The notes beneath the pieces are model-generated. The model searched no databases. It saw only the letters and a list, made by a program, of their open reading frames with translations, and was not told the origin of the DNA. Below are positions 31,961-43,676 of a stretch of DNA of 64,000 nucleotides, piece by piece; positions within the stretch are counted from its first letter, which is position 1, and each line of letters starts with the position of its first letter. Source of the stretch: Plecoglossus altivelis (lineage: Eukaryota > Chordata > Actinopteri > Osmeriformes > Plecoglossidae); NCBI GenBank assembly GCA_036571765.1, contig BROE01000020.1, positions 596,497 to 660,496 on the forward strand. The letters are read 5' to 3'. The position numbers and the translations under genes were made by a program.

Positions 31961-33933
31961 ACTATCAGTGTCAAAAATGTAACAAGGGGTTATTTCAGAC
32001 CTCCAGGGAATTATTCTATCAACGTGGATTAAGGAAAAGACAGGTTTATTTTGACAAGTCTCGCTTATTTTAGCAAGACTTCCGTTCCATTAAGGTGTCT
32101 TATTCCAGTTCAAGCTGCGTAACGAAGGCAACTTAGACTTCTGAACTAGCCTGCTCCGTGTCAGGCTAAAAGTCGAGCTAAACTAAGATTTTGTTGCAAA
32201 TTGTCTAACAGACGGAAACAGAATGTCAAAATACAGGTCTGTTGAGTAGATTTTGTCCCGCAAAGTTTCCGTCCTTGTTAGAAAAGTACGTTTTTGCACA
32301 CAATGTGACTCGTGTGAATTAATTTATATAATAAACGAGTTAACAAATATTGGGATATATGCTTAAGTGCCCAGGATGCCCCTTAACGCAATAAATTATA
32401 GTGTGCCCTTTGTAATAAAATAAAAACTTGTCTTAATGAGTGCATATATAGTAGCAAAAACGTGATGCAGTATCCTATAAGGTTGCCGTACAACGTTCTA
32501 AACATGACGGTTTCTATGGCCTTACATCCAGTTTCCCCTCCAACCTGCCAACTGTAACAACACTTGGACAGTTTCCCATTCCCATTGTTACACTGGGGAG
32601 GCCTCAAGTTGTGCAGTAGCAGATCTTTGAATTTGTCTGTCCCTATCCTTCAGACAGCCAGTGTCACTGTCCAAGCCCCATCTGGACCTGTTGAGACAGA
32701 CAGAATGTTGGAAATCTTTCCATAGCCTAAATGTACTGGTGTACACTGTCTGCAAGAAAAGTAATAAATAGATTTGGATTCAGTGTGCATTTGTAATATA
32801 ATAATGATATACAGTATTCTTAGTCATGCTAAACCATTTTAATAGCTAAAAGCTACAGTTTGGGTCACCTTCTAGTCTGGAAATCTGTGCTGGATCTGTA
32901 GTATTTCAGTGAATCCCCATTTAAGTTATGGTCATCTTTCCTTTGTATTTGAATGCTCTGCTTTTAGTCTATCATTTAATACATGGGTGTAGCAAAGTTA
33001 ATTTGAAGTAATTCATTCATTTTGTTCAAAATGTGCAAACAAACCAACCATCCCCCCAAAAATTGATTTATGTTGCTGAAAATAACACCGATTTACAATT
33101 TACGCTTTGATTTTTGCGACATAACTCCTCTTTTCGATGATCGCCTGAACTGGGCTGCTTCTGTTCTCTGTGTGAGCGCACAAGTAAAGCTTATTGAAGT
33201 CCACCTTAAATCAGTGTTGCCTGTTAGTGCAGTGGAACGTTAGTGGAACGGGTTGAGGTTTAAGTCCAGGTTGACGCTAACCTAAGTGAGCCTTTTTTGT
33301 GTAAGCACAGCTTTTGTTAGCGATGTTGATGGAATACACCCCAGGTCAGGATTTAGTGAAAACCCTGAGTTATTAAATCTCGATATGAGCCAAACTTTGG
33401 GTTTCCAGATAAAGATGTAATGCAAACTGTTAGACAGCATCCATGGTTTGTGATTCTGTGCACAAAACCTGCTCATTAGCATATTTTCCATAACAAAGGC
33501 TGCATTTCTACCTATCCCCTCCCTTTTTCTGAGCCTGATGCAGATGGCAGACATGGGGTGTCCATTCCTGGTTCAGCCAAACAATCTATAAACAAAAAGT
33601 CGCTGAGCCTTAAGTTACGAGAGGATTGTAAAAACGTGTTAACGTTTCAGTTTTTCCTCACACTCCATAATTTATTTAGAAACATTCTCAGGCCTTAGAT
33701 TGCCAATGTTACCGTGTGTGTCATAACTAGCCAAATGCTTTTTTTGCCACTGAATCAAAGACAAATCAATGAAAAGTGATTTATTCCTCTATCATTATTG
33801 ACTTGAGACCAACCTGCACACACCTGTAACTGGTGGTCCACCCAATCAATTTTAAGATTAGACTTCTCTTCTGCCTGAAGTAAACCATCTTTTGGTCAGT
33901 TTTTTGTGCATGCTTCATCAGATTTCTTTAACG
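31961..33933. other. 3' flank of zinc-finger gene 1, no further genes recognised
   Basis: The first ~60 bases hold a decayed finger (TATCAGTGTCAAAAATGTA). Beyond the poly(A) signal nothing coding is recognised. 33290-33640 could be a MITE, but no terminal repeats were confirmed. Confidence 0.5.
32330..32335 (+). terminator. Candidate polyadenylation signal of zinc-finger gene 1
   Basis: AATAAA about 370 bases after the stop codon, the first consensus hexamer downstream that I see. Confidence 0.4.
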
Positions 33934-34712
33934 GATGGAAAAAAGGAAGAAATCTTGGGAGGAGCAATTCAGTGAGAGTTCCCCTCCTCCTGAGACGGAT
34001 GGTGAAAGAGATGTGCAGAACACCGGCTAAACATAGTCATATGGCTACAAAGTGTTAATTAGTCATTAAGACATCACAAACTAGTGTTCAACCTTGGCCT
34101 AAGATAGCACAGAGTCAGTTTAAACAGCCGCAGGGCTGGGGGTCCATGATTGGCATGTCACTACAGGCAGGGGGATGAGGAAAGGGACCAGAAACTCACT
34201 CATTGTCCATCTGGGAGACAAACGTCCATCTGGGGTCCGGATCCAGGATTAGACCATCACAGGTCAACGTCCACTGGTACCAGGTCTTCTATATGAGAAC
34301 TGTCTCCAACTGTTTGTTTTTTTTTAATTTTGGGAAACACCAAATAGCTGTCATATTGGGATCTAAGTGCAAGAAGACTGAATAGATATAGTGGTGCTAA
34401 TCCATGAAGAGATGTGTAGGTTAGTAGTAGAAATTTTAAATAATCTTGAACAGGGAGCCAATGTAGAAAGATGAGAGTAGATATTATTTGATCATACTTT
34501 CTGGTTCTTGTCAGTAGTCTAGCAGCAGAATTTTGCACCAGCTGTAATTTTTCAAGTAGGTACTTGGGAGACCAGAGAACAATACATTGCAATAATCCAA
34601 TCGGAATGTAACAAATGCATGTATTAGTTTTTCAGCATCATCCTTTAGGAGGAAGTCTCTTATTTTAGCTATGTTACGAAGATGGCAAAATACAGTTCTG
34701 GTCATTTGAGAG
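33934..34712 (-). mobile_element. LINE 3' part (RT C-terminus + 3' UTR)
   Basis: Minus strand: FCHLRNIAKIRDFLLKDDAE, LIHAFVTFRLDYCNVLFSGL (34712-34570), then KLQLVQNSAARLLTRTRKYD, LHWLPVQDYLKFLLLTYTSL and HGLAPLYL (34560-34390), a frame later ending in the 3' UTR toward 33934. These are the last blocks of a jockey/CR1-like fish LINE. The 3' UTR block GGATG...CTCTCACTGAATTGCTCCTCC resembles that at 38430-38480 of the + strand copy. Confidence 0.8.
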
Positions 34713-35094
34713 GTGATACAGGAAGTGTATCACAACCTTTTCTTGTCCAGTTTACATCAACAAATCATTTAGATTAGATTTTGACAGCTTGGACTGTTCT
34801 GTTCCTCATCATGGGACCATGGGTATGAACACGGTGTCTGGTACTCTCTGAGGAAGCAGTAATGCTTTGGGGATTCTATGTTTGTTGTTTGGGGACAACA
34901 CTGGGGGCATGGGGTTGGGTGGGGGTTATATATATCGTCTTCTTTCAGTATCTTTTTTTATTATTGCTGATTGTATTTGGTGCTGTTTACAGACCACTGT
35001 CTATATTTTTTTTCTTTACATCTACGATGGAGTTGAAGAATGTGATTTGGGACATTTATCTTACCAGACACATTGGTGGTAACACCGTCCACTA
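34713..35094. other. Spacer with G/T-rich stretch
   Basis: GGGGGCATGGGGTTGGGTGG and T-rich runs could be the non-coding region before ORF2 of the following L1; not proven. Small open frames here have no motif. Confidence 0.35.
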
Positions 35095-37050
35095 ACAGTG
35101 ACAGTGCCTCCCCTTCAGCACGTAATGGCTGCCATGTTAAATGTTTTAGTTGAAATGTCAGAGGTTCAACGCAGTAAGGTATTCTCTCGTCTCCGTCACC
35201 TCAGAGTACATATAGCGTTTCTCCAAGAGACACACCTTAATCCTCGTGCTCTCTTCGTATTCTGCAACTCCCCCCATACTAAGGGTCAGAAAGGCCCCAC
35301 CTTCAACCCTTTAATGAAGCAGGTTACCCTGTACCCTCTTGGACACTGAAATGTGGAGCCATGCTGCACCTGAATCAGAAAGATTTAGTTTTGTCTGAGT
35401 TCAATCAAGCACATACATTGTGGGTGTTCGTGGGTGTGTGTTTAACATAGTTTAATATAGTTTCAGGTTATTCTGACCCCCAAGAGGTTTAAGAATCAGA
35501 ATCATCCAAGAGTAAAAGAGACTGAGTTGGGTAAGCACTTCATCCCAAATGTAATGCTAAGACAAGAGGTACAGCAATTCCAATCAATAAACACACCTCG
35601 TTTATAGTTTCCAATATGATAGTCGACAGGCTCCTTCTTTAACACAGCTAACTAATGTGCCCTGAATTGGGATGATAGTAAATGCTTCACTGACGTTCCT
35701 CATTCATGCAGCTTTGCACAAGTTCAATCATGCAAGACCGATCCGTGCACTCGGACACATCATATAATTTTATTTCTCTCGCTCCGTGGCTAGGAACGCT
35801 CTACTTTCTGGCCAGTGTAATCCAGGTTCCGCATTGTTTAGTGCTGACAACTTTCAATTAACGCTGTCAATCTTCATGATCGCATCATCCTTTCACTGTG
35901 ATCTCGTACCATTATAAATACGATTCTCTCCTCGTTTAGTTTGTCCATGCTATCAAAGGCACGACCCTCCGCCTCCCCGCCACCGCCAGGTGTGTGGTCT
36001 TTACCTCATCTGACTAGAACATATTCAGCTGCTGCCAGATCGTAACAAAAAATAGATGAGAGCTTTCAAGTCTTTTACTCTGGTCTCTGTCAGTCTGAAT
36101 CTTTACACTCATCTGAACTGTTTGACAATGTTTAGGAAAAATTGTCAGTCCCAACTTTAAACCCAACAAAGGTCAGTTAGACAAGCAAATGACTGTTGAA
36201 GAATTAAAATGAGCTATTAGTTCAAAGCAGAGTGCAAAGTGTCCGGTAACAGATGGTTTCCCCATACATTTTTAAAGACTTTTAATGATAGCTTTTCTCC
36301 ATTGTTACGAGACTTGTCTATAGAATCCTTTAACTCAGAATGTCTCCCTTCAACACTTGAACAAGAAACTATTTCACTATTATTGAAGCCAAACAAGGAC
36401 CCCTTTGAGTGTTTATGATATCATCCCATATCGTTATTAAATGCAGATTTCAAAATCTTATCTAAATTACTCGCGCTCTGGTTGAAACAGCGTTTGCCTT
36501 CTTTAGTTACTCCAGATCAAACAGGGTTTATTAAAGGTACGAATGACTTTTTCAATTTGCGTAGATTTATAAACATACTGCACACTCAGTCCACCACCAT
36601 TCCAGAAATTGCTCGATGCTGAGAGGGACTATCTGTTCTATACTCTTACTAAATTTGGTCTTTGACCTAAATTCATCTCTTGGGTCAAATAACTTTATTC
36701 CACACCCATGGCACATGATAGGACAAATTAATTTTACTCCTCTTATTTACCACTCCACCGTGGCACAAGACAGGGGTCCCTCTTATTTCTGCTATCTCCA
36801 TTTAGCCTTTAACAGTTCATCTATGAGCAGAGGATAAAGATGAGGGTGTCCACAGAGCCAACCGAGAACACAAATGATCTTTGCACGCAGATGATCTTCT
36901 GTTGTATGTTTCAGACCCCCTGGGCTCACTTCCCATGCACTCACCATTTTTCAACACATCTGGGAGCATTTAAGGCTACAAATTGAATATGCACAAGAGA
37001 TAATTACACAGTCAACTCTAAACTGAGGGAGTTTCCATTAATTCAATGAT
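35095..37050 (+). mobile_element. Decayed L1-type LINE ORF2
   Basis: The endonuclease start RSKVFSRLRHLRVHIAFLQE-THL (35167-35240) is followed, after a MITE insertion, by KCNAKTRGTAIPINKHTSFI (about 35549-35610). The RT is recognisable at 36150-37020: CPVTDGFPIHFFK, ISLLLKPNKDPF, YHPISLLNADFKILSKLLAL, TPDQTGFIKG, and LHADDLLLYVSDPLGSLP with the catalytic ADD. Many stops and shifts; dead. Between 35640 and 36150 the sequence is too decayed to assign. Confidence 0.82.
35237..35492. mobile_element. piggyBac-type MITE inside the L1
   Basis: TTAA at 35237-35240 and 35489-35492 bound a 256-bp element with left end TTAATCCTCGTGCTCTCTTC and right end CCCCAAGAGGTTTAA. It interrupts the L1 endonuclease exactly at the codons after ETHL. 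Sequence resembles 5065-5245 and the reverse of 47145-47385. Confidence 0.82.
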
Positions 37051-37264
37051 GCAGTTTTATCTGTGTTAGACTCTGTAGCACCAGTGTTAACCAAAAAGAA
37101 AAGTCTACCAGCAGACCCTCTCCATGGCTGAGAAAGAAAAATGTTAGTGGAAAGAAATGGAAGAAAATCACAGATCAGCATCCACTACATCTATAAAGAT
37201 GCACTAACCAAGAAACACTAATATAAATGGTCTACCACTCTTACATTTTCTAAGCCTCTTACTT

Positions 37265-37600
37265 ATGAGCCTTGAGAGTTTCATATGAGTGTGAATGTGT
37301 TTCATACATGTCTGTGCAAGTATGGATATGTATGTCAGTTTTCGGTTGTACACATTTAAATGTGTGTGTTAATGTGTTTCGTGTGTCGATGCAAGCGTTT
37401 CACGTGGATGCGAGTTTAAAGTAGTATATAAATTAATGTTTCATATATGAATATGTTTCATATGTGTTTGCGTAGGAACAGTTAGACTCATTACCTAAAC
37501 AGCACCTTATATAGTCTAATTGGTCATCGTATCAAAAATAACAACAACTTTAGCTCAGAATATTACACTGGGCTCCAACTACTATTTTTGTGCTCAAACT
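37265..37600 (+). repeat. Unclassified repeat, copy 1
   Basis: Shares a diverged block with 39680-39925: GATGCGAGTTTAAAGTAGTA, (A)TGTTTCATAT(A/G)(T/C)GAAT(A/G)TGTTTC, TAGGAACAGT, and CTAATTGGTCATCGT. No coding potential; origin unknown. Confidence 0.6.
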
Positions 37601-38104
37601 TTTGAGAAACACATTTCAATATCAGGATCTGAATGTCAAAACAGAGATTGCAAGATGGAGCCCTGTGGTAAATGCAAAGCCTGTAACTGAAGGAGTGATT
37701 TCTTTTTGATATTTGTCTGGATTTAGTATCATGTAGTTTTCATAAATAATTGAGGAATTTTTCCTGAAGAAAATGAGAATTTTCTGAAATAGTTTAAACT
37801 TTTTTTTTCTAAATTAAAGCTATCAAAAGCTTGAATAAGGATAAATAAATGATGCAATAATGCAACTCAAACAAGCCTACATTGTTCTCAGTCACTCCCT
37901 CTGAGTAGCGGAAACCGACCAGGCTACAGCAGCTGCAGACCCAGAAGCAAAATGAAAACTGAACGGACGTACATAGACGGCATTTTCTGATAATTTTTAT
38001 TTTCAGGATAATAACTTGAATGACAGCAAATTTTCTTTCTTCTCATTTCACACTTAACGTGGTACAAATTTTTGACAAAAAAAATGCAGAGAAAATGAAT
38101 CCAA
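37601..38104. other. Unrecognised AT-rich DNA
   Basis: No recognised exon or repeat. Confidence 0.4.
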
Positions 38105-38605
38105 TCTGACCTTAGACCTAAATGGCTCTCTAGTCTCTCAAAACCAGCTGGTCAAAAATCAAGGAGTCACAATGGAATCAGACCTCTCCTTCCAGTATCA
38201 TATTTAGCAAATGATCAGAATAGCATTTTTTCATCTACATACCATAGTAAAACTAAAACATTTCTGCTCACAGGATGACACTGAAAAACAACTTTTTAGT
38301 CTGCTAAACTGCTGTACTTGTCCACACTTGACCCGTGGGGATCGGTCTGTATTTTGATGTTACAACACCCATTGACACTCTCCTGATGTATGACAGTGTT
38401 TAGCCTGTGTTCAGCATCTCTCTTTCACCGCTGGAGGGGATCCCTCACTGAAATGCTCCTTCCAAGGTTTCTTCCATTTTTTCCAGTTTTCCCCTGTCTT
38501 CCTTGAGGGTTTAGGTTGGTTGAGGGGCAGTTCTATTGGTATATGTGAAGTCCTCTGTGGCATTGAATCCAAAAAGGGCTATCCAAATAAACTTTAATTT
38601 GATTA
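38105..38605 (+). mobile_element. LINE 3' fragment (RT C-terminus + 3' UTR)
   Basis: LNGSLVSQNQLVKNQGVTME, SDLSFQYHI, a stop, then MIRIAFFHLHTIVKLKHF: the NLGVxxDSxLSFxxHI...AFFHLRNI block of fish LINE proteins. A 3' UTR with GGTTTCTTCCATTTTTTCC and AATAAACTTTAATTTGATT closes it. Confidence 0.75.
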
Positions 38606-38696
38606 TTTTTGCAGAAACGTGTCTCTGTCAGCGTATGTGTCAATGTACACTGTGTCATCACACTGGCTGAGAACAAGACATGCTGAACAAGGTTTC

Positions 38697-38965
38697 TCAA
38701 GATGGCGTCGATGATGGCTGATTGGCGCGCGGTGTTTTGATTTGTTTTTGCTGATAATTCAGTGTTCTGCCAAGATTTGGGGAGTTTTCTAACAAGAGAT
38801 GAACTTCTAAACACGAGGGAAACAACTCCTGCAGATTTATTTCACGCTTTTCTGCTCCCTGCGGCAGAATGAGTGAGCGCTCTAGTCAAGGCTCTGATAA
38901 TGCTCTGCTAAACGCCGTACAAGAAGGAAGCGAGCGGAAGCGCCAGTTCGGTTATGCAGACACAT
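38697..38965 (+). mobile_element. LINE 5' end fragment
   Basis: CTCAAGATGGCGTCGATGAT, then LLNTRETTPADLFHAFLLPA and AAE, the N-terminal block of fish CR1/L2-like LINEs, broken by stops (38871, 38905). Only the 5' end is present, which is unusual because LINE insertions normally lose the 5' end. Confidence 0.65.
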
Positions 38966-39094
38966 GATATGAACAGTGCTTCCAAGTTTTGTGTCAAAAT
39001 AATTAAAACTATGGGTTGTTGATGGAGATTGTATTATAGGAATTACATCTTATTTAGTTTAAAATGGTAAAGAGAAAATAACTCAAATGTAATT

Positions 39095-39484
39095 AATATA
39101 GCCGAACTCTCCTCGCACTAGATGATCTAGATGAACCCCTCCTTCCTCCTGAGGGGTTCTTTCTTTACAGTCCATCTGCATATGGATGCACGCCAGTCCT
39201 GGACCATCTACAGCCTGTCCGTCCGTGGGAGCAGGATCTCTCCTTCACTGTGGTTCTCCCCGAGGTTTCTACTTTTTCCCACAGGGTTTTTTGTAGTTTT
39301 TCCTTGCCGAGAAGGAGGGTCTAAGGACAGGGGATGTTCCGGGACAGTCGTCCATTTGCTAAAATCATATGTACATTTTTATAACTTGATTTTCTGTTTA
39401 TTGACCAATGATGGAATCTTTGTCGCCCTTAGAGGCAACTGTTGTTCTGATTTTGGGCGTTACAAAAATAAATTGAATTGAATT
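39095..39484 (+). mobile_element. LINE 3' UTR fragment (AATTG tail)
   Basis: From AGCCGAACTCTCCTCGCACT to AAATAAATTGAATTGAATT it matches 48472-48852, the end of a longer LINE copy. The 116-codon open frame in it is non-coding UTR. Confidence 0.85.
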
Positions 39485-39520
39485 AATTCTGAGGTTTTTG
39501 GGTTAAATTGTCATTTGGTT

Positions 39521-39663
39521 TTAACCCTTTGTGTTCTCTTCAGGGGCAGAATGACCCGAAACTATGTTCAATGCACATGCACACCCTCAATGAGACAGTT
39601 AGATTGTATGTGTTTGATTGAACTCAGACAAAACAAAGTATTTCTGATTCATGGGCAGAATGA
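39521..39663 (+). mobile_element. piggyBac-type MITE, left part
   Basis: Starts TTAACCCTTTGTGTTCTCTT and contains CAGAATGACCCGAAACTATG and the TGTTTGATTGAACTCAGACA block shared with 47145-47260. No right terminus; truncated. Confidence 0.6.
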
Positions 39664-39679
39664 GTCTATCATGCCTATG

Positions 39680-39925
39680 TGAGTTTCCAGTAGTATAAAC
39701 GCGCGTGTGAATGTCTTTCGTGTGTAGATGCGAGTTTAGAGTAGTATATGCACGTGTGTTAACGTTTCATATGCGAATGTGTTTCCTAAGTGTTTGTATA
39801 GGAACAGTGTGAATTATTATCAAAACGGCATCATATAGAGCCTAATTGATAATCGTTTCAAACCTAACTTGAGTCAAAAGTATAATATTATGCTCCAGAT
39901 AATGTATTTGCGCTTACATTATTGC
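39680..39925 (+). repeat. Unclassified repeat, copy 2
   Basis: Counterpart of 37265-37600, with GATGCGAGTTTAGAGTAGTA and TAGGAACAGTG; it lies directly behind the MITE fragment. Confidence 0.6.
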
Positions 39926-40333
39926 AAAAACAATTTTCGTCGCGAACTCGCATAAACTAATTGATGGCCATGCCAAATACTCATCCCAAACCTGATTTCC
40001 TGAACCATACGTGTAGTGGATTAAGCTATGGGAATTTTGTAGACTTAATTGTGTTGAGCAAGTGCACGCATTTTAGCAGAAAAGAAAGTGGAGTATTAAG
40101 GGGCGGGTGTCCAAGTATAGCTATTTACTTTGCATGAAGATGATCCATAGCTACACACAAGTGACACAACTTAAAACACAGAACAGAAATATAGGTATAT
40201 TTGACATTCTTTTACGCATCCACCTTATTGTGCTGTAACATTAGTTACAGTGGTGATGGCTCCAATGACGGGCCCTTTACGTTAAGGTGTATGTCCTCAT
40301 TTTCCGACCGTACTATATCAGATAAGATCGAAC

Positions 40334-40372
40334 CTGTTCGATGAAGCTTGATTTCAGGTTGAGATTGTAATT
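40334..40372 (-). pseudogene. Fragment of zinc-finger N-terminal exon
   Basis: The reverse strand reads QPEIKLHRT followed by a GT donor (CAACCTGAAATCAAGCTTCA...CAG|GTTCG), identical in coding sense to the exon 1 ends at 29682 and 51466. The rest of the exon is missing. Confidence 0.65.
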
Positions 40373-40716
40373 TTTGCAAGTCCAACAAGGATTATAAACT
40401 AAAAGGTGAATGCATTTACCATTCTGCCATGTGTATGATGTCATTGCTATTTTAAAAGGTTATTTAGAACAAAAAAGTGACTTCAAAACAGGGGCGGTTT
40501 CTTCATTAGGGCAATTGGGCAACACACCACCAAAGTGCGAAAGGGAGGGATTTTTTTCTTCAATATTTAACCACAGTGTTATGATAGCTGTCACTGTTTG
40601 TTTGGAATCTGGATATAGTCCAATCAGCATTGAGTCACGTTCTGTGGCGTACCGCCTCTTTTTGGGAAATTTCAGTCTGGTGGAGATTTGTCCCGAGTGC
40701 TCCCATAGACTTCCAT

Positions 40717-41107
40717 CCATCCATTGTCTACTGCTAATCCCTGGGAGGGATTGCAGTGCCGCTTGTTCCCATTTAGGGGTCACAGGTGACTGGAGCCTAA
40801 CCCAGTAGCTTTTGGGCCATAGGCAGGGTACACCCTGGACTGGGGCCAGCAAGTAGCAGGGCTAACACAGACACACAGACACACACTCTCCAGGGGCAAT
40901 TTCTCAATATACCAATTAACCTATCACATGCATGCCTTTGGACGGTGGGAGGAAGCTGGAGAGCCTGGAAAGAACCCACGGCAACATGGGGAGGACATGC
41001 AGACTCCACCCAGAGAGATCATGTGATGTTGGATTTGGCCCAAGAATTGAACCCATGATCTCCTTCCTGGGAGGCAAGGGCTCTAACCGCACCGCCACCA
41101 TGCACCC
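40717..41107 (-). mobile_element. SINE with target-site duplication and (ATGG)n tail
   Basis: The 14-mer CCATAGACTTCCAT occurs on both sides (40703-40716, 41108-41121). On the minus strand the element starts GGGGTGCATGGTGGCGGTGC, has a B-box-like GGGTTCAATTC, shares the body of 6773-7170 and ends in CAATGGATGGATGG. The tail resembles that of the RTE-type LINE at 1-682 and 24131-24437. Confidence 0.87.
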
Positions 41108-41259
41108 CCATAGACTTCCATTCAAAGTTTTTTTTCAGAACTGGAGGGCCTGCAATGCATTCTCTATGGGCTCTATGAGGGCTAGCACTAACGCGCCTTC
41201 GTCATCATACGTACCCATCACTTGTGCAGTGATTGGTGAACACAAGCATACCTCTATTA

Positions 41260-42642
41260 CAGTTTTTCTCAATTGTTTACACACATTTTCTGGTACTCGA
41301 GACAAAAGGACCACAACATGTAACTCATTCACCAACCCCCCAAACCAATTCTTCTAAACTACAAGCACAATTCCTGCTTTACACTCAAATTTCAGTTCTA
41401 AAACACACTTTTTTCAAAACACTACACACAATTCTCTGCTTTTGGCACAATTTTCAGGCAGAAAATATCTTGTTTTCACAATGAACACACTGCAATTCAA
41501 ATATGTACACTGACTCATCACAAGGGCAAACACCCGTCACACAGTTTTACAATTGGCAATCAGAGCTTTAGCATAAAAGGGCAATAGGTGAGCTGTTCTG
41601 TTTTGGAGCAATGGATGCCAACATTGGAAATAGAGGCAGAGCCAGAGGAGTGAGAGCAAAGATGAGGAGGACGGGGAGGACGAGGAAGGCCAAGGACCGT
41701 AATCTCTGATGAGATCCGAGCCACTTTGGTTGATCATGTGGTCAACCATGGTCTAACAATGAGGGAGGCTGGGCAAAGAGTACGGCCACATTTGAGCAGG
41801 TACACTGTAGCATCCATCATCCGGACTTTCCGAAATGAGAATAGGTAAGACATCTACTCTCACTAGAAAATTGCAGTACTGCATATCAATACAGTAGTCA
41901 ATGAGTACAGTAGTACAGTATTGCCAGTGGACTGTTCTGTAGGACTGTAAAAGATACTGTAAAGTATGTTTCAAGTATTTAGGAGTTGTATACGTACTTT
42001 GTATTTACAGTACTGTACTATTTGTTTGGCAGAACTGAAAGATTACCAACTCAAGGTGGTCAGGAATGTGTTCTGTATCCTGAACAGGAAAATTCTTCTG
42101 TTGTTTTGTATGTAGTGTATGTGCAACTTTGTGTTGGTTGGGAATGGGATGTGTACACTGTGTACATTGTTTTTGCAGGAAAAATATAATACAATTTTAC
42201 CATGCATTTGTGTGTTCTGAGCATAAAAACAAATATTCTCAAATATTTCACAACACACTTATGTGTGTACTGTCTGTAGTAAGTGTAACACTGAAAACAC
42301 ACAAACTGTACACTCTAACACTGTAACACCAAAAAAAGGGCCTAAGTCATTATGATGAATGGAGACGAAAGTGTTTTACATTCATCATAGTGTTTTACAT
42401 TGAGCACATCAGTGTGCAGATGGTTCTTATAAATGTCTATACATATGATGGTTTGTGTGTGTCATTTGAAAACAAAATCCCATTTTGAGAAGAAATAACA
42501 TTGTTTTGAATGTGAAGTTTCATTTTGCAGGAGAATTGAGGGGTTTTGCCCATTGTGTGTGTGTTTTGGGGATTTGTGTGTAGAGTTCTGAGAATATGAG
42601 GCAAGCTTTCAGAAAATGTGTGTAAACAATTGAGAAAAACTG
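41260..42642 (+). mobile_element. Tc1/mariner-type deletion derivative, copy 2
   Basis: Same ends as 8936-10146 (CAGTTTTTCTCAATTGTTTA) with TA on both sides (41258-41259, 42643-42644). More of exon 1 is kept: MDANIGNRGRARG, an Arg-rich stretch, then after a frame change VISDEIRATLVDHVVNHGLT and MREAGQRVRPHLSRYTVASI (helix-turn-helix domain). Exon 2 starts TERLPTQGGQECV after the intron 41846-42031. The DDE domain is absent. Confidence 0.9.
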
Positions 42643-42834
42643 TAATAAGCTTTAAGATGAAGTTACATTCAATAATATTTAAAAGCAATTTAGCATTTTA
42701 ACAACAAGAAAATACTACATTCATATCTTAATTAAATGTGATTAAAAATTTGTTTTTTTTAAACAGAGAGAGAGAGACCCCGAGACCCTTGGGGAAATCT
42801 TGCGAGTTGAGTCCAGTTGAACTTGAACAATGTC

Positions 42835-43676
42835 ATGGCTAACTCAAAGAATTCTGTATTATCAATAAAACAAATACCTTTCAGCTGTCATAGCTGTCAG
42901 GATAAATTGAAAATTAAAGAATTAGGACCACCAAGACCAAATTTAAACATACAACTAGTAACGTTATCTACAAAGAGCGGGACAACATGTGATAGAGGAT
43001 TTTCAAGGAGCTGGTACGAGCGGAAAAAATGGCTAGCAGGTTGCGAAGTAGCTAATGATTTATTTTGCTACCCCTGCATTTTGTTCCATCTCGAGAGCTG
43101 TTCAGACATCGTATGGACAACTACAGGAGTCACCAACATGCATCATCTCTCGAAGAATGTCAAAAAGCATGAAACCGCGAAGATGCATATGGACAGTTGC
43201 CTAAAATTGGTGGCTTTTGGTACGGTCAACGTTGCCACACCATTGGACAACAGCTACCTAGTTGCTAATAGCTGTACGTCGTCACAACGATGAGGTTAGC
43301 AAGAACCGCCACATTCTAGGCCGTCTAATCGACTGTGTGAAGTTCTGTGGCCTATTCGAATTAGTATTGAGAGGCAAAGATGAGAGTGAAGGCTCATGCC
43401 ATGCTGGCATTTTTCGTGGACTGGTTGACTTAGTAGCGTTGCTAAACGAGGTGTTTGTCTCTTATTTATGAGAGTCCAGAATTCAAGGGCTGCTGTGGTG
43501 CACTGGCACTGAACCAGGTTTTGCTTAAGTACAACCTCCAGGATACTTTTTCTGAGACTGTGGCTCTGTTGAACATCCTCATAACCACTCCTATGACAAC
43601 TTCTGAAGCTGAGACATGTTTCTCAACCAAAATCCTGGCAAGTCTTTTAATGGATTTTGGCTTGCTGCTAAATTAA
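42835..43676 (+). pseudogene. hAT transposase (ZMYM1-like), internally deleted
   Basis: Part 1, 42835-43293: a TTF-type zinc-finger domain with RGFSRSWYERKKWLAGC, NDLFCYPCILF and KHETAKMHMDSC. Part 2, next frame 43268-43440: RHNDEVSKNRHILGRLIDCV, KFCGLFELVLRGKDES, GIFRGLVDL. Part 3, about 43480-43660: the C-terminal dimerisation (hATC) block ETVALLNILITTPMTTSEAE followed by CFST. The RNase-H-like catalytic middle is missing and frames are shifted. Such genes are often annotated as zinc finger MYM-type protein 1-like in fish. Confidence 0.85.

Noticed and set aside
39131..39481. 116-codon open frame, repeated at 48504-48848
   Set aside because: Both are the same LINE 3' UTR ending in an AATTG tail, downstream of the LINE stop codon.
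40410..41125. Open frames of 70-141 codons around 40410-41357
   Set aside because: They run through the SINE and hAT non-coding DNA; the repeated LERTHGNMG words come from the SINE body.
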